Source: Flaviflagellibacter sp963786225
GTDB lineage: Bacteria; Pseudomonadota; Alphaproteobacteria; Rhizobiales; Methylopilaceae
NCBI GenBank assembly: GCA_963786225.1
Contig: CAWAYQ010000013.1
Span: 41,797-105,796, forward strand
Direction: 5' to 3'
DNA length: 64,000 bases
The notes beneath the pieces are model-generated. The model ran no database searches. It was not told the DNA's origin and saw only the letters and a list, made by a program, of their open reading frames with translations. Numbering within the stretch: position 1 is the first letter of the stretch; each line of letters opens with the position of its first letter. Position numbers and translations under genes: made by a program. Positions 1-9,399 of this stretch are shown here, piece after piece.

Positions 1-897
1 CGCCTCGTCCAGCGGGTTGCCGAGCACGTATTTGGAGGTCAGGTCGACATATTTCTCGACGAAGTTGTCATAGAGGTTTTCGTGAACGTAGATACGTTCG
101 ATGCCGCAGCAGCACTGGCCGGAATTGTAGAACGCGCCGTCGACGAGATTTTCGACCGCGTGGTCGAACTTGGCGTCGGCGCGCACATAGGCCGGGTCCT
201 TGCCGCCGAGTTCGAGGCCAAGGCTCGTGAACGTGCCCGCCGCCGCACGCTCGATGGCGCGCCCGCCCTCGACCGAGCCGGTGAAGTTGACGTGATCGAC
301 CGAGCCGGACGACAGGATTCTCGATGTGTCGTCGTGCGACAAAACGAGATTCTGGAACAGACCCTTCGGCGCGCCGGCCCTGTCCATGGCCTGCTGGAAG
401 CGCTCGCCGACAAGGATCGTCTGCGAGGCATGCTTCAGGAGAACGGCGTTGCCGGCGATGAGCGCGGGAACGATCGTATTGACGGCGGTGAGGAAGGGAT
501 AGTTCCAGGGCGCGATGACCAGGACGACGCCCAGGGGATCGCGGCGGATGAAGCGCTTGAAGCCATCCTTCGGCGCCGGAACGATGTCGGCGAGCAATTC
601 CTCGGCGAGCGCGATCATGGTGCGCACGCGCTCCTCGACCGGGCGGAACTCGCCGCCGTAACGCACGGGACGGCCCATCTGCAGCGCGAGTTCAGGGACA
701 ACCTCCTGGTTGAGGCTGAGCAGTGCGTCCATGAATTTGAGCGCGAAGTCCGAGCGGTCCGCGACGGACACCTTGCGCCATTCGGCCTGTGCCTTGCGGG
801 CGGCCTTCAGCGCCGCGTCGATTTCGGCGGGTGTTGCGGTCGTGCGGCGCGCGACCTCTCGCCCGTCCACGGGCGATATGCAGACGATCTCACTCAA
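1..897 (-). CDS. Aldehyde dehydrogenase, NAD(P)-dependent, 3' end outside window
   Basis: About 299 N-terminal residues are visible and the frame stays open to the left edge, so the C-terminus is missing. The family oxidises an aldehyde to an acid with NAD(P)+. Landmarks in order: APWNYPF near residue 130 (oxyanion Asn), NFTGS near 204 (cofactor loop), LELGGKDP near 227 (general-base Glu) and SGQCC near 260 (catalytic Cys). The start is TTG at 897 behind a GGAGG, 13 bp after the glutamine-synthetase-like stop; no in-frame ATG fits. With that enzyme and an ethanolamine-type permease it probably oxidises a gamma-glutamylated amino-aldehyde, as PuuC does for putrescine. The substrate is inferred from neighbours. 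Confidence 0.9.
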   Translation of the reverse strand, partial: MSEIVCISPVDGREVARRTTATPAEIDAALKAARKAQAEWRKVSVADRSDFALKFMDALLSLNQEVVPELALQMGRPVRYGGEFRPVEERVRTMIALAEELLADIVPAPKDGFKRFIRRDPLGVVLVIAPWNYPFLTAVNTIVPALIAGNAVLLKHASQTILVGERFQQAMDRAGAPKGLFQNLVLSHDDTSRILSSGSVDHVNFTGSVEGGRAIERAAAGTFTSLGLELGGKDPAYVRADAKFDHAVENLVDGAFYNSGQCCCGIERIYVHENLYDNFVEKYVDLTSKYVLGNPLDEA

Positions 898-910
898 CCG
901 ACGCCTCCAA

Positions 911-2275
911 TCAGATGATTTCGAAGTACCGCGCCATTTCCCAATCGGTAATGGCCCTGCGGAACTCCCTTTCTTCCCACTCGCGCGTCGCGGCGTAGTG
1001 ATCCACAAACGCATCGCCGAACAATTCGCGCGCCGGTTTCGACGTCTTCAACCGTCTCGCGGCCTCCATCAACGAGCGCGGCAAAGCCAGTTCCGGCTTG
1101 TGCTGCACCGCGTATGAATTGCCCTCGACCATGGGCTCCGGCTCGATCTCGTTCTCGATGCCCCAGAGACCGGAGCCGATGGCGGCTGCGAGCGCGATAT
1201 AGGGGTTGATGTCGGCCGCCGCCACTCGATACTCGACCCTCTGACTTTTTGGCGCACCCGGGATGACACGGAGCGCCGTGGTGCGGTTTTCCACACCCCA
1301 GGTCGAGTCGGTGGGCGCCCAGAAACCGGGGATCAGCCGCGTATAGGAATTCACCGTCGAGGCGACCATCGCGAGCAGTTCCGGCATCAGCTTCTGCTGC
1401 CCGCCGACGAACCAGCGCATCGTGTCCGACATGTTGTGGGGTTTGGTCTCGTCGTGGAAGATCGGCTTGCCGTCCTTCGTCAGCGAGACATGGAGATGGC
1501 CGGACTGTCCGGGCCAGTCCTTCGACCATTTGGCCATAAAGGTCGCCATCCAGCCGCGCTGCTGGGCAAGGATCTTGGTGAAGGTCTTGAACAGGACCGC
1601 GCGGTCGGCGGCCTCGAGGGCGCCGGAATATTCGATGGCCGCTTCCAGCACGCCCGGTCCGGTTTCTGTGTGCAGACCCTCGATCGGGAAATCCATGTCG
1701 CGGCCGAGCTGGAGCAGGTCCCGATAGAAATCGGCGTGCACCGAGGAGCGCAGCATGGAATAGCCGAAGAAGCCCGGCGTGATGTTGGTCAGGCCGCGAT
1801 AATTCTTCTCGCGCACCGAATGCGGCGTCTCCTCGAACAGAAAGAACTCGAACTCCGCCGAGGACACGACATCGAAGCCCATATCCTTCGCGCGTTTTAG
1901 AACGCGGCGCAGGTTACCGCGCGGGCAGACCTCTTCCGCCTTGTCGGCGAACTCGGCGAGGAAGAACAGCATGTCGCCTTCGAGCGGCACGTCGCGGCAG
2001 GTCTCGGGCAACACACGGACGGAGGCGTCGGGATAGGCCGTGTGCCAGCCGGTATAGGTGACGTTGTCGTAAAGCTGGTCGTTCGAATCCCATCCCAGCA
2101 CGACGTCGCAGAAGCCGAACCCCTTTTCCAGCGCACTCAAGAATTTGGTCTTGGCCATGTATTTGCCGCGCATGATGCCGTCGGCGTCGGTGACGCCGAC
2201 CTTCACATGATCAAGGCGGCGTTCCTCGACGATAGCCTTCGCATCGGCTGCGGTCTTGACGTCGCGCGGATTCAT
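911..2275 (-). CDS. Glutamine-synthetase-family enzyme, probable gamma-glutamyl-amine ligase (PuuA/GlnA3 type)
   Basis: This 454-residue protein has the glutamine synthetase fold: an N-terminal beta-grasp part (VGVTDADGIMRGKYM near 27) and a C-terminal catalytic domain with SAEFEFFLFEE, HTETGPGVLEAA and the GQSGHLHVSL loop. Length and the GKYM-type N-terminus match the gamma-glutamylpolyamine or gamma-glutamylethanolamide synthetases rather than housekeeping GlnA, and the adenylylation Tyr region of GlnA is not recognisable. It would ligate glutamate to a primary amine using ATP. It lies between an amine permease gene and an aldehyde dehydrogenase gene on the same strand, which supports amine catabolism. 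Whether the amine is ethanolamine or a polyamine cannot be read from the sequence. Confidence 0.85.
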   Translation of the reverse strand: MNPRDVKTAADAKAIVEERRLDHVKVGVTDADGIMRGKYMAKTKFLSALEKGFGFCDVVLGWDSNDQLYDNVTYTGWHTAYPDASVRVLPETCRDVPLEGDMLFFLAEFADKAEEVCPRGNLRRVLKRAKDMGFDVVSSAEFEFFLFEETPHSVREKNYRGLTNITPGFFGYSMLRSSVHADFYRDLLQLGRDMDFPIEGLHTETGPGVLEAAIEYSGALEAADRAVLFKTFTKILAQQRGWMATFMAKWSKDWPGQSGHLHVSLTKDGKPIFHDETKPHNMSDTMRWFVGGQQKLMPELLAMVASTVNSYTRLIPGFWAPTDSTWGVENRTTALRVIPGAPKSQRVEYRVAAADINPYIALAAAIGSGLWGIENEIEPEPMVEGNSYAVQHKPELALPRSLMEAARRLKTSKPARELFGDAFVDHYAATREWEEREFRRAITDWEMARYFEII

Positions 2276-2302
2276 ATCTGCCTCTGAAATTCTGTGCGGA
2301 TT

Positions 2303-2339
2303 TCAAAAGGCGGCCGGACGAGGGGAGGTCCGGCCGCCT
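2303..2339 (-). terminator. Hairpin terminator after the permease gene
   Basis: A perfect 12-bp stem (AGGCGGCCGGAC at 2308-2319, GTCCGGCCGCCT at 2328-2339) with an 8-nt loop lies 11 bp beyond the permease stop. On the minus strand it is followed by TTTT, as in an intrinsic terminator. It stands before the glutamine-synthetase-like gene, so it would reduce read-through from permease into the enzymes. Confidence 0.6.
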
Positions 2340-2349
2340 GAAGGACACG

Positions 2350-3861
2350 TCAGTGCGACTTGTATTCTGCCGTGCCCTTGGACAGAGCGAACTCTTCTTC
2401 GGGCGACAGGACGAGTTTGTTTCGTCCGACGACCGCGAAGTAGATGATGCCCACAACAAACCAGAGCGCCACGCCGATCACACCTGCGCGATAGACCGGA
2501 TCGGCGAGCTGGTAGCCGATGGTGACCAGCGCAATGACGATGGTCACTACAGCACCCGGAATGCCGAGCGGGCTTACATAGGGCCGCTCGATATGGGGCA
2601 TGTTCTTGCGCAGCGCGATGAAGGCTGCCCCCTGCGCGATGTAGCTCAGCATGGCGCCGAAGACGGCCATGTTGAGCAGCGTTCCGCCGATGACCGCAGC
2701 CCCCGCTGTCGAACCCGCCTGGAACCAGACGACGAACATGATGGCAAGAGCCACGACGGTACCCGCGATCATGGCCAGATGAGGCGTCTTGCGGGTGCCG
2801 TGGGTGATCGACAGCGCGCGCGGGAAATAACCCGCCCGCGACAGCGAATAGATCTGACGGCCCTGCGCGTAGATGATCGTGTGAAAGCTCGCGATCAGGC
2901 CGACAACGGCGATGAGCGCGAGGATCACGGCGATGCCTTCGCCGTAGATCGCGCGGAAGCCGTCGAGCAGCGGCTCGCCGGAGGTCGACAGCGCGAACGA
3001 GCCGTTCACAGCCGAGTTGAGCCACAGGATCATGAACGCCGACACGATCAGCGTGAACATGCCGAGAATGATGCCCTTGGGCATGTCGCGCTTCGGATCG
3101 ATCAATTCCTCGGCCGCAAGCGGAAGCTGCTCGATGGCCAGGAACAGCCACACCGCGAACGGCAGCGCGGCAAGCGCGCCGGTAATGCCGAACGGCAGGA
3201 ACGGCCCGTTGCCGCCTGGAAGCTCGACCGCTTTACCGTCGGGACCGGCGCCGATGTTCAGCGCCTTGCCCGCGAAGTCGGCGAGCGGAAAAGCGCTGAC
3301 CCAGAAGAAGATGAGACAGGCGAGAGCCAGCAAGGTCACGACGAGCGTGATCTTGAACGACAACTCGACGCCGGCGATGTTGAGGCCGACGAAGATGAGG
3401 TAGCCGAGCACCCAGTAGACCGGCTGGAACTCAACCGGTGTGCCGAAAATCCCGGTCAGGTAGGAGCCGATGAAGAAGACGATGACGGCCGGTGTAATGA
3501 CATATTCGACATTCTCGCAGAGGCCGGTGATGAAGCCGCCCCAGGGGCCGAAGGCCGAGCGCGAAAACGAGTACGCAGCGCCGGTGTGCGGCAGAGCGGG
3601 TGACATCTCGGCGATCGAGTAGGTCAGGCCGAGATACATGATGGCAATCAACATGGCGGCGATGAGATAGCCGCCCCACCCCGCGACGCCGAGACCGAGA
3701 TTCCAACCCGAGAAATGTCCGGAAATGACCGCGCCGACACCGAGCGCCCAAAGCGAGGCGACACCCGCATAACGTTTCAACCCGCGCTGGGCGAAGTAGG
3801 AAGGGTCGACCGTGGAATACGTGACGCCCGCGGCGCCAACTGCTGCTGGTTGCTTAGCCAT
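2350..3861 (-). CDS. Ethanolamine-permease-like APC transporter
   Basis: An amino acid-polyamine-organocation permease of 503 residues with about 12 hydrophobic segments. The stretch with WALGVGAVISG, SIAEMSPALPHTGAAYSF and GPWGGFITGLCEN is the hallmark of the ethanolamine permease (eat) subgroup. The start is ATG at 3861 behind GGGGGAA; the frame stays open further upstream but that part lacks family similarity. It acts in the inner membrane, importing an amine for the ligase and dehydrogenase encoded next to it. It is transcribed divergently from the RpiR-type regulator, which probably controls it. Confidence 0.85.
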   Translation of the reverse strand: MAKQPAAVGAAGVTYSTVDPSYFAQRGLKRYAGVASLWALGVGAVISGHFSGWNLGLGVAGWGGYLIAAMLIAIMYLGLTYSIAEMSPALPHTGAAYSFSRSAFGPWGGFITGLCENVEYVITPAVIVFFIGSYLTGIFGTPVEFQPVYWVLGYLIFVGLNIAGVELSFKITLVVTLLALACLIFFWVSAFPLADFAGKALNIGAGPDGKAVELPGGNGPFLPFGITGALAALPFAVWLFLAIEQLPLAAEELIDPKRDMPKGIILGMFTLIVSAFMILWLNSAVNGSFALSTSGEPLLDGFRAIYGEGIAVILALIAVVGLIASFHTIIYAQGRQIYSLSRAGYFPRALSITHGTRKTPHLAMIAGTVVALAIMFVVWFQAGSTAGAAVIGGTLLNMAVFGAMLSYIAQGAAFIALRKNMPHIERPYVSPLGIPGAVVTIVIALVTIGYQLADPVYRAGVIGVALWFVVGIIYFAVVGRNKLVLSPEEEFALSKGTAEYKSH

Positions 3862-4035
3862 CGTCTGTTCCCCCTTTACGGCCGGAACTGATCCGTTACG
3901 TCCCCCGGCCCGAAATTCCCGCCTCCGCCCGGCTTTCCGCCATGTCGGAAGCGCGGAATGATCGTTCCAGAGAACCCTATTCTGTGTCAACTTGGAAGTA
4001 ACGCTCCACAAGCTTTATATGCGACAACTTTCGAG
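3862..4035. promoter_or_regulatory. Divergent promoter region with inverted repeats
   Basis: This 174-bp gap separates the permease gene from the rpiR-type gene and must hold both promoters. Two overlapping inverted arrangements are visible: TTCCA at 3965-3969 facing TTGGAA at 3992-3997, and TGGA at 3993-3996 facing TCCA at 4005-4008. Such TGGA/TCCA half-sites are plausible operators for an RpiR regulator, but the assignment is inference. Confidence 0.3.
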
Positions 4036-4923
4036 ATGGCGGGGATGGACGAGAAGACCTTGGTGCCTGCGGGGACGATTTCCGAACGCATTCAAAGCGT
4101 TATGGGGATGCTGACGACGCAGGAGCGGCGGGCGGCGCTTTATCTGCGCGACCATTACCCGGTGGCCGGACTGGAGCCTTTGGCCCGGCTGGCGCGATCC
4201 TCCGGCGTCAGCTCGCAGAGCGTTCTCAGGCTCGCGGGCAAACTGGGCTTCGCCGGCTACCGCGAACTGCAGGAGCATCTGCGCGCGGAGATTTCCGAGG
4301 AGCGGTCTTCGCCGCTCGGTCGCTGGGTCGCGCGGCAGGCGCAGGCGCCGGAGGAGGACTGGCTGGCCGGCTTCGGCAATCACATTGCGGAAAATGTCCG
4401 CGCCGCCTTCTCGCTGGTCGTGCGCGACGATTTCGAAGCCGCCGCCCGCGCGCTGTCGGACAGGAAGCGTCCCGCGCTCGCCATCGGCGGCCGCTTCACC
4501 CAATCTTTGTCGCGCTATCTCGTCCGCCATCTCGAAATCGTGCGCGGCGGCATGGAGGAGGTCGGCTCGATCTCGGCGACCTGGCCGGACCGCCTGATCG
4601 ACGTCGACCGCCGCTCCGTCGTCGTGGTCTATGACATTCGCCGTTACGCGCCCGACGTCGTACGGTTCGCCGAAATCTCGGCGGCGCAGGGCGCGACCGT
4701 GATCCTGTTCACCGACAGCCGCGCCGCACCGGCAAGCCGCTATGCCTCGCACATTTTCGTGGCCCCGACGGACAGCGCGGGAGCCTGGGACTCGCTCACG
4801 GCTTTGTTTGCGCTGACCGAAGCCCTGATCGCGCGCGTAACGGAACTCGAGGGCGGCGGCACGACCGAGCGTCTCGGACGGCTCGAAAGCATCCGCGCCC
4901 GGCTGCTCGGCACCAACGGCTAG
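4036..4923 (+). CDS. MurR/RpiR-family transcriptional regulator
   Basis: An N-terminal RpiR helix-turn-helix (ERIQSVMGMLTTQER, then LARSSGVSSQSVLRLAGKLGFAGY) covers roughly residues 12-85 and is followed by a SIS sugar-phosphate-binding-like domain (residues about 125-260, LAIGGRFTQSLSRYL and VVVYDIRRYAPDV). The product has 295 residues from ATG 4036; ATG 4045 and ATG 3958 are alternatives, and the earliest adds residues without family similarity. It is divergent from the amine permease and probably represses or activates the amine-use genes. SIS domains usually sense phosphosugars, so the ligand here is unclear. Confidence 0.85.
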   Translation: MAGMDEKTLVPAGTISERIQSVMGMLTTQERRAALYLRDHYPVAGLEPLARLARSSGVSSQSVLRLAGKLGFAGYRELQEHLRAEISEERSSPLGRWVARQAQAPEEDWLAGFGNHIAENVRAAFSLVVRDDFEAAARALSDRKRPALAIGGRFTQSLSRYLVRHLEIVRGGMEEVGSISATWPDRLIDVDRRSVVVVYDIRRYAPDVVRFAEISAAQGATVILFTDSRAAPASRYASHIFVAPTDSAGAWDSLTALFALTEALIARVTELEGGGTTERLGRLESIRARLLGTNG

Positions 4924-4924
4924 G

Positions 4925-5085
4925 TATCCCCTCTCCTGCGAAGCGGGAGAGGGTCGAGAGCGCGTCAGCGCTCCGGGGTGAGGGCAAGCACGATGCTCGC
5001 GATTATCCGTTTTCTGACTCTCCCCTCACCTCGCTCATGGCCTCCCGGCCATGAGTCGTCCTCTCCCGTAAACGGGAGAGGGGTA
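4925..5085. repeat. CCTCTCC/GGAGAGG palindromic intergenic repeats
   Basis: Two hairpin-forming elements lie between convergent genes: CCTCTCC-spacer-GGGAGAGG at about 4929-4951 and CTCTCCCG-TAAAC-GGGAGAG at about 5062-5081, separated by CTCCGGGGTGAGGG- and CTCCCCTCACC-type blocks. The same building blocks recur at 22100-22305. They resemble REP-type elements common in Hyphomicrobiales intergenic DNA and may end both converging transcripts. Confidence 0.65.
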
Positions 5086-5092
5086 GCCCCCA

Positions 5093-5866
5093 CTAGCGGT
5101 TCAGCAGAACGCGGAACGGCGCCTGCAGGAAGGCGCGGGCACGCGCGAACCAGTTGTCGACGCGGTCATCCGTCAGCCCAAAGTCCTTATAGAAGACGTT
5201 GTAGCAAATGACGATTACGGCGAGCGTCAGCAGCCAGGCCAGCAGCACGTCCGACAGAAAGTGACCGCCAAACGCGATGCGGTTCACCGACATGACGAGC
5301 GCGAAAGCGAAAGCCGCGAGCGCGGCCCGCAGGCGCCAGGCGACCGGCGCGATCATCGCCAGAGCCATGAACCACATCGCCGACGAGGCCTCGCCCGACA
5401 CGAACGAGCAGTTCGAATGGCACGTATTCACGATCTCCCAGGCGCGGGAAAAGGTGAGGTCGCCGCCGAAGTCCACGACGTTGCGCGGCCGGGCGCGGCC
5501 CCAGAACTCTTTCAATATGCCGTTGACGAGAAGGCCCGGACCGAGCGCGAGACTGGTCAGCAGGAACAGAGCCGCGCGCGGCGGCAGGAGAAAACGCGCC
5601 GGCGCAATGACGAGCGGCACGAGGAGCGAGATCAGGACGACGAGGCCGGTAAGGCGGAGCGCATCCTGCCCCGCCTCCCGCACCGTCTTCAGAATGTCCA
5701 TGCTCGTGGCGGGAAAGCCCTCACCCGGAACAAAGAACAGACGGCTGAAGGCGAGATCGAGCTGCGGAAACAGGACGAAGGGCACGCTGACGAGCGCGGT
5801 GAGCCCGAGCAGCGAGAGCACCGGCCTGCGGCGGACAAAGCTCACTTCGGTCTTGTTCTCGGCCAT
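5093..5866 (-). CDS. PAP2-family membrane phosphatase, lipid A phosphatase-like
   Basis: An inner-membrane protein of 257 residues with about six hydrophobic segments and the three PAP2 motifs: K119-FWGRARP127, SGE at 157-159 (in place of PSGH) and R196-AFGGH202FLSD206. The His and Arg residues of the acid phosphatase site are present. The CSFVSGEAS version of motif 2 recalls the LpxE/LpxF lipid A phosphatases, so a lipid A or isoprenyl-phosphate substrate is likely. It starts at ATG 5866 and sits upstream of nothing on its own strand, so it is probably a single-gene unit. Confidence 0.75.
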   Translation of the reverse strand: MAENKTEVSFVRRRPVLSLLGLTALVSVPFVLFPQLDLAFSRLFFVPGEGFPATSMDILKTVREAGQDALRLTGLVVLISLLVPLVIAPARFLLPPRAALFLLTSLALGPGLLVNGILKEFWGRARPRNVVDFGGDLTFSRAWEIVNTCHSNCSFVSGEASSAMWFMALAMIAPVAWRLRAALAAFAFALVMSVNRIAFGGHFLSDVLLAWLLTLAVIVICYNVFYKDFGLTDDRVDNWFARARAFLQAPFRVLLNR

Positions 5867-5952
5867 GCCGCCTCCGGTTTGCGGCCGCTATATAGCGAAG
5901 ACGCGCCGAGGACACTACTGAGGGCACGCCATTGCAGGCCGGGACAGGGCTT

Positions 5953-7059
5953 TCAGCCGGAAACAATCTCGATGTGGTTGTCCCACATATAAAGGTCGAG
6001 ATCGCTACCCCCGACGCGCAGGAGATCGTGCGTCCGGGCGCGCGCCATCCGCACCCCGGCATTGCCGGACGACACCATGAATGTGCCCGTTTCCGGAGCC
6101 GCCGCGACGCCGCAGACATCCGGCATCGGTGCGAGACCGAGATATGCGCCGGTCGGCCGGTCCCAGAATGCCGCCATGCCGCCGCGCGGGCTCGTCGCCG
6201 CGATCAGCCGCCCCGATCCGTCGAGCGCGACCGCGCCGAGATAATTGTCGAGCCGCGCCAGATCGTCGTCCGGCATTTCGAGCATCCGCGTGCGGCCGTC
6301 CGGCGTGACGGTGCCGACAAGAAGCGGCATCTCCTCCGGATCGCCCTCGTACTGACAGGCGAACACCGCCTCCCCGTCATCCGCCACCGCCAGATGGCGA
6401 AACGACAATCCGCTCATGTCGCGGCCGAAATCGACCTTGTGCTTCGCCTCGCCCGAACGCGGATCGACGAAGGCGAGGCTCGGCGTCATGTTCTTCTTGT
6501 TCAGGATTTCGCGGCCCGAAGCCGGATCGGTGCGCGCGCCGCCATTGGCGACGAGCAGGAGGTCGTGGCCCGGCAGGAAAGCAACGTCGTGCGGACCGAC
6601 GCCATGGGTGGGCTGTTCGCCGATCCGCGCATAGTTCCGCGCCGTGTCGTAGACGCCGAGCACGCCCTGCCCGGTCGCGACATTGTTCTCGGTCGCGTAG
6701 AGCAGGCGCCCGTCGGCGGAATAGAGCCCGTGTCCGTAATAGTGCCGGCCCTCCGGGCTGCGCACGAGCGTCTTCACCGCGCCGGTGCGGCGGTCGACCA
6801 CCGCCATCCAGTCTCCGGGCCGCCGGGCGAAGACGACGAGATCGGGACCCGTGGGGCTCAGCGCGATGTCGTGGCCGCGATCGGGCAATTGCGTCTTGAA
6901 CAGCATGCCGCCATCGGCCGTGAACACCGCGACATGGGAAATGCCGGCCGCGTCGTTGCAGGACGAGACGTAAAGACGCTCCTGCCCGAACGCCGGCACG
7001 GAGCCGGCGGCGAAGGAGCCGGCAAGCGCGAGAAGGAAGGAGCGGCGGTCGATCTGCAT
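5953..7059 (-). CDS. DUF1513 secreted beta-propeller-like protein of the imelysin operon
   Basis: A protein of 368 residues with a Tat-like signal (DRRSFLLALAGSFAAGSVPAFG) followed by WD40/NHL-like strands (AVFTADGGMLF, HDIALSPTG, GLYSADGRLLYATEN, GPHDVAFLPG). It matches the DUF1513 family, which is usually found at the end of imelysin/di-heme operons. The start ATG 7059 lies 11 bp after the imelysin stop; the longer frame has no signal peptide. A periplasmic partner of the iron-related operon is likely, but no catalytic residues are evident. Confidence 0.8.
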   Translation of the reverse strand: MQIDRRSFLLALAGSFAAGSVPAFGQERLYVSSCNDAAGISHVAVFTADGGMLFKTQLPDRGHDIALSPTGPDLVVFARRPGDWMAVVDRRTGAVKTLVRSPEGRHYYGHGLYSADGRLLYATENNVATGQGVLGVYDTARNYARIGEQPTHGVGPHDVAFLPGHDLLLVANGGARTDPASGREILNKKNMTPSLAFVDPRSGEAKHKVDFGRDMSGLSFRHLAVADDGEAVFACQYEGDPEEMPLLVGTVTPDGRTRMLEMPDDDLARLDNYLGAVALDGSGRLIAATSPRGGMAAFWDRPTGAYLGLAPMPDVCGVAAAPETGTFMVSSGNAGVRMARARTHDLLRVGGSDLDLYMWDNHIEIVSG

Positions 7060-7069
7060 ATTGCCGTCC

Positions 7070-8131
7070 TCAATCGCCGTCGAGCGAGTTGAAACCGACC
7101 GTGATGCCGAGCGCGGCGGGCACATAGGCGGTGGCGAGATCGCGCGCGCCGCGCACCGCGCCGCGCAGGAGATAAAGCCGGCTGCGGCCCGCTTTGTCCG
7201 CGACGAGATCGGGGATCGGGCCGGGCAGGCTTTCCGCAAGACCCTGCGCGGTCTCGATGGCGCCGACCGTATTGGTCGCGGGATCGCCCTGGCCGAGGAT
7301 CAGGAAGGTCAGGTCGGCGGCCGATTTCATGTTCAGCGCGAGCGTCGCATTGGACAATCCGCTGCGCCAATATTGCGCGGCCTTGGGACGGGTATCGTCG
7401 ATCGTCTCGCCCATCGGCACGTCGAGCTTCTGGTCTCCGGCGATCTGGAACACGGTCAGAAGATCGGTCGCAAGCCGCGTCGCGGCTTCCCGCGTCCGCA
7501 TGGCATCCGCCGTCTTCAGCTCATCCGTCAGCGCGGTCCATCCGGTGCGGATGTCGCCGGCGATGCGCACGAGATTTCCGGCGATCGCCTGCCCCGCAGC
7601 GCAACGGCGCTTCGCCCCGTCGTCATCCGCGAGGAGTGCCGCCTGCGCGCCGTCCTCGTAGAGCAGCCGTTCCAGTGCGGACAGGCCCTGCACCGCGACG
7701 CTCTTGCCGTACATGATGTCGGGCGTCAGCGGCCCGGTTTCCGAGAGAAGGCGCGTGAGGCCTCGCGCCACGTCGTTCTTGCGTTCCGGCCAATAGGCAA
7801 TCCGCTCATAGCGGAAATCCACCGAAACCGGGCCGTAGCGCACGACCTCGGCCTCGGCCCAGCCCTTCGCGGCGTCGCTGAAGCGGCTGCGCATATCCTC
7901 GAAACCGGGCGCCGACGGCGCAGCGCAGAAGGTTTCCCAACTTTTCTCCTGCGCATCGAACCGCGCGGCGAGAGCCTCGTAATGCGGAGCGACGAAATCC
8001 GTCGCAATCTTCAGGGCGATGGCGCGGTGATCGGCGTTCCGATTGACCGGCACGTATTCCTGCGCGGCGGCGGGAACCGCCGGAAGCAGAAATGCGATGA
8101 GGACAACAAGGGATTTCAATCGAGACATCAT
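7070..8131 (-). CDS. Imelysin-family periplasmic protein (second copy of operon)
   Basis: A 353-residue protein with a Sec signal peptide (residues 1-23, ending VPAAAQ) and an imelysin peptidase-like helical domain, with repeated helices around EKSWETFC, VQGLSALERLLYED and GWTALTDEL. In this family a GxHxxE motif is typical; here only GLSALERLLYE stands at the equivalent place, so the His is replaced. The protein overlaps the DUF1111 stop by ATGA, so they are translationally coupled. Imelysins associate with iron uptake (IrpA) in the periplasm, but their activity is not established. Confidence 0.8.
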   Translation of the reverse strand: MMSRLKSLVVLIAFLLPAVPAAAQEYVPVNRNADHRAIALKIATDFVAPHYEALAARFDAQEKSWETFCAAPSAPGFEDMRSRFSDAAKGWAEAEVVRYGPVSVDFRYERIAYWPERKNDVARGLTRLLSETGPLTPDIMYGKSVAVQGLSALERLLYEDGAQAALLADDDGAKRRCAAGQAIAGNLVRIAGDIRTGWTALTDELKTADAMRTREAATRLATDLLTVFQIAGDQKLDVPMGETIDDTRPKAAQYWRSGLSNATLALNMKSAADLTFLILGQGDPATNTVGAIETAQGLAESLPGPIPDLVADKAGRSRLYLLRGAVRGARDLATAYVPAALGITVGFNSLDGD

Positions 8132-9390
8132 AGCCCCTCGACATAGCGGATAAGCCGCGCGCGGTCGCTCTCGCCGAGTTCACCAAAGCGTGTGCGGGCC
8201 CCTGCCCCTTCGCCGCCGTGGAGTGCGACCGCCTCGGCGACGCCCGGCGCGCGCCCGTCATGCAGAAGACCCGCATGGGTCGCGAGAGCGCGCGAAACGC
8301 CCCAGAGCGGCGCGGTCCGCCATTCGGTCGGCGCGACATTCGGTTCGGTCGCGCCGCCGTCGAGGTCAGGACCGAGATCGTGCAAAAGCAGATCGCTGAA
8401 CGCGCGCACCTCTCCCTTTGCGCCGGACAGGGACGGCGTGTGACAGGAGGCGCAGCCGACCGAAGCGAACAGATTTTCGCCGCCCGCGTCGGGGGGAGAC
8501 GCGGGTTCGAGCGGCGGGATGCCGGCGAGATAATCCGCCAGCATGGCGACGAGATCCTTGCGGATTTCGGCTTCGTCCTCCGTGCCGCCATGCGGCGCCG
8601 TCCGGCAGGCTGCGCTCAGACAGTCGCCCGCAAGGTCGGGATGCCCGGACGTCGACATTCCGAGATCCAGGGAAAACGCGAGTTCGGTTTGCGCGGCGAT
8701 CGTGGCGCTCGACGATTTCAAACCGAACCGGCCAAGGCGCTTTGTGCCGTCAGCATCCACGATCCAGTTGGGGCGGCCGGAGATGCCGTCACCGTCGCGG
8801 TCATCCGGATCGGCGCGCGCGAGGATCGCCTCCTCCGGAACGCCGGCCAGGTGGCCGAGACCGCGTACGGACGGCGCGGCGCGCACGCCCGTGCGCGTCG
8901 CGGGCGCGAGCGGACCGGATGCGAGGTTTTGAATCTGAGGATCCGCGCCTGCCATGACGAGGCGTCCTTCGGGCACCAGCCCGGGCACGGCCGAGGTCTG
9001 AAGCTGCCCGCCATAGTTAGGGTCGAACCGCCCCGCCGCATCGGACAGTTTCAGCACCATGCCGCGCTGGGTGAAGGTGCCGTCAGGGTCGCGCTGCGAA
9101 ATCGCACGGTCGAGGCCCTGATGGCAGTAGGCACAGGCGCGCGCGTTGAAAAGCGGGCCCAACCCGTCATTGGCCTTGGTCGATGAGGGCGCCGGAACCC
9201 AGGCGCGCTCGAACAGAGCTTTTCCGATCGGACGCGAGAGATTGTCGCCCGCAGCAGCCCCCAACGAGGCCAGAATAAATCCGACCGAAGCCAGAGCCAC
9301 GACGCGGCGCGCTCCCGCAAAACGGAAATGGCGAGGGGCAGCGCCCTCGCCTTTCCGCGTCCGCACGAACAGAGCACGCCGCATCGACAT
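8128..9390 (-). CDS. DUF1111 di-heme cytochrome-c-type oxidoreductase
   Basis: Two c-type heme sites, CAYCH at residues 86-90 and CASCH at 313-317, with a membrane anchor or signal near 27-48, identify a 420-residue di-heme protein of the DUF1111/thiol-oxidoreductase family. It would act in the periplasm by electron transfer, possibly reducing or oxidising iron for the imelysins made from the same operon. It is preceded by the first imelysin gene with a 9-bp gap and overlaps the second by 4 bp. Start alternatives are ATG 9390 and 9384. Confidence 0.85.
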   Translation of the reverse strand: MSMRRALFVRTRKGEGAAPRHFRFAGARRVVALASVGFILASLGAAAGDNLSRPIGKALFERAWVPAPSSTKANDGLGPLFNARACAYCHQGLDRAISQRDPDGTFTQRGMVLKLSDAAGRFDPNYGGQLQTSAVPGLVPEGRLVMAGADPQIQNLASGPLAPATRTGVRAAPSVRGLGHLAGVPEEAILARADPDDRDGDGISGRPNWIVDADGTKRLGRFGLKSSSATIAAQTELAFSLDLGMSTSGHPDLAGDCLSAACRTAPHGGTEDEAEIRKDLVAMLADYLAGIPPLEPASPPDAGGENLFASVGCASCHTPSLSGAKGEVRAFSDLLLHDLGPDLDGGATEPNVAPTEWRTAPLWGVSRALATHAGLLHDGRAPGVAEAVALHGGEGAGARTRFGELGESDRARLIRYVEGL

Positions 9391-9399
9391 CAGGTTACA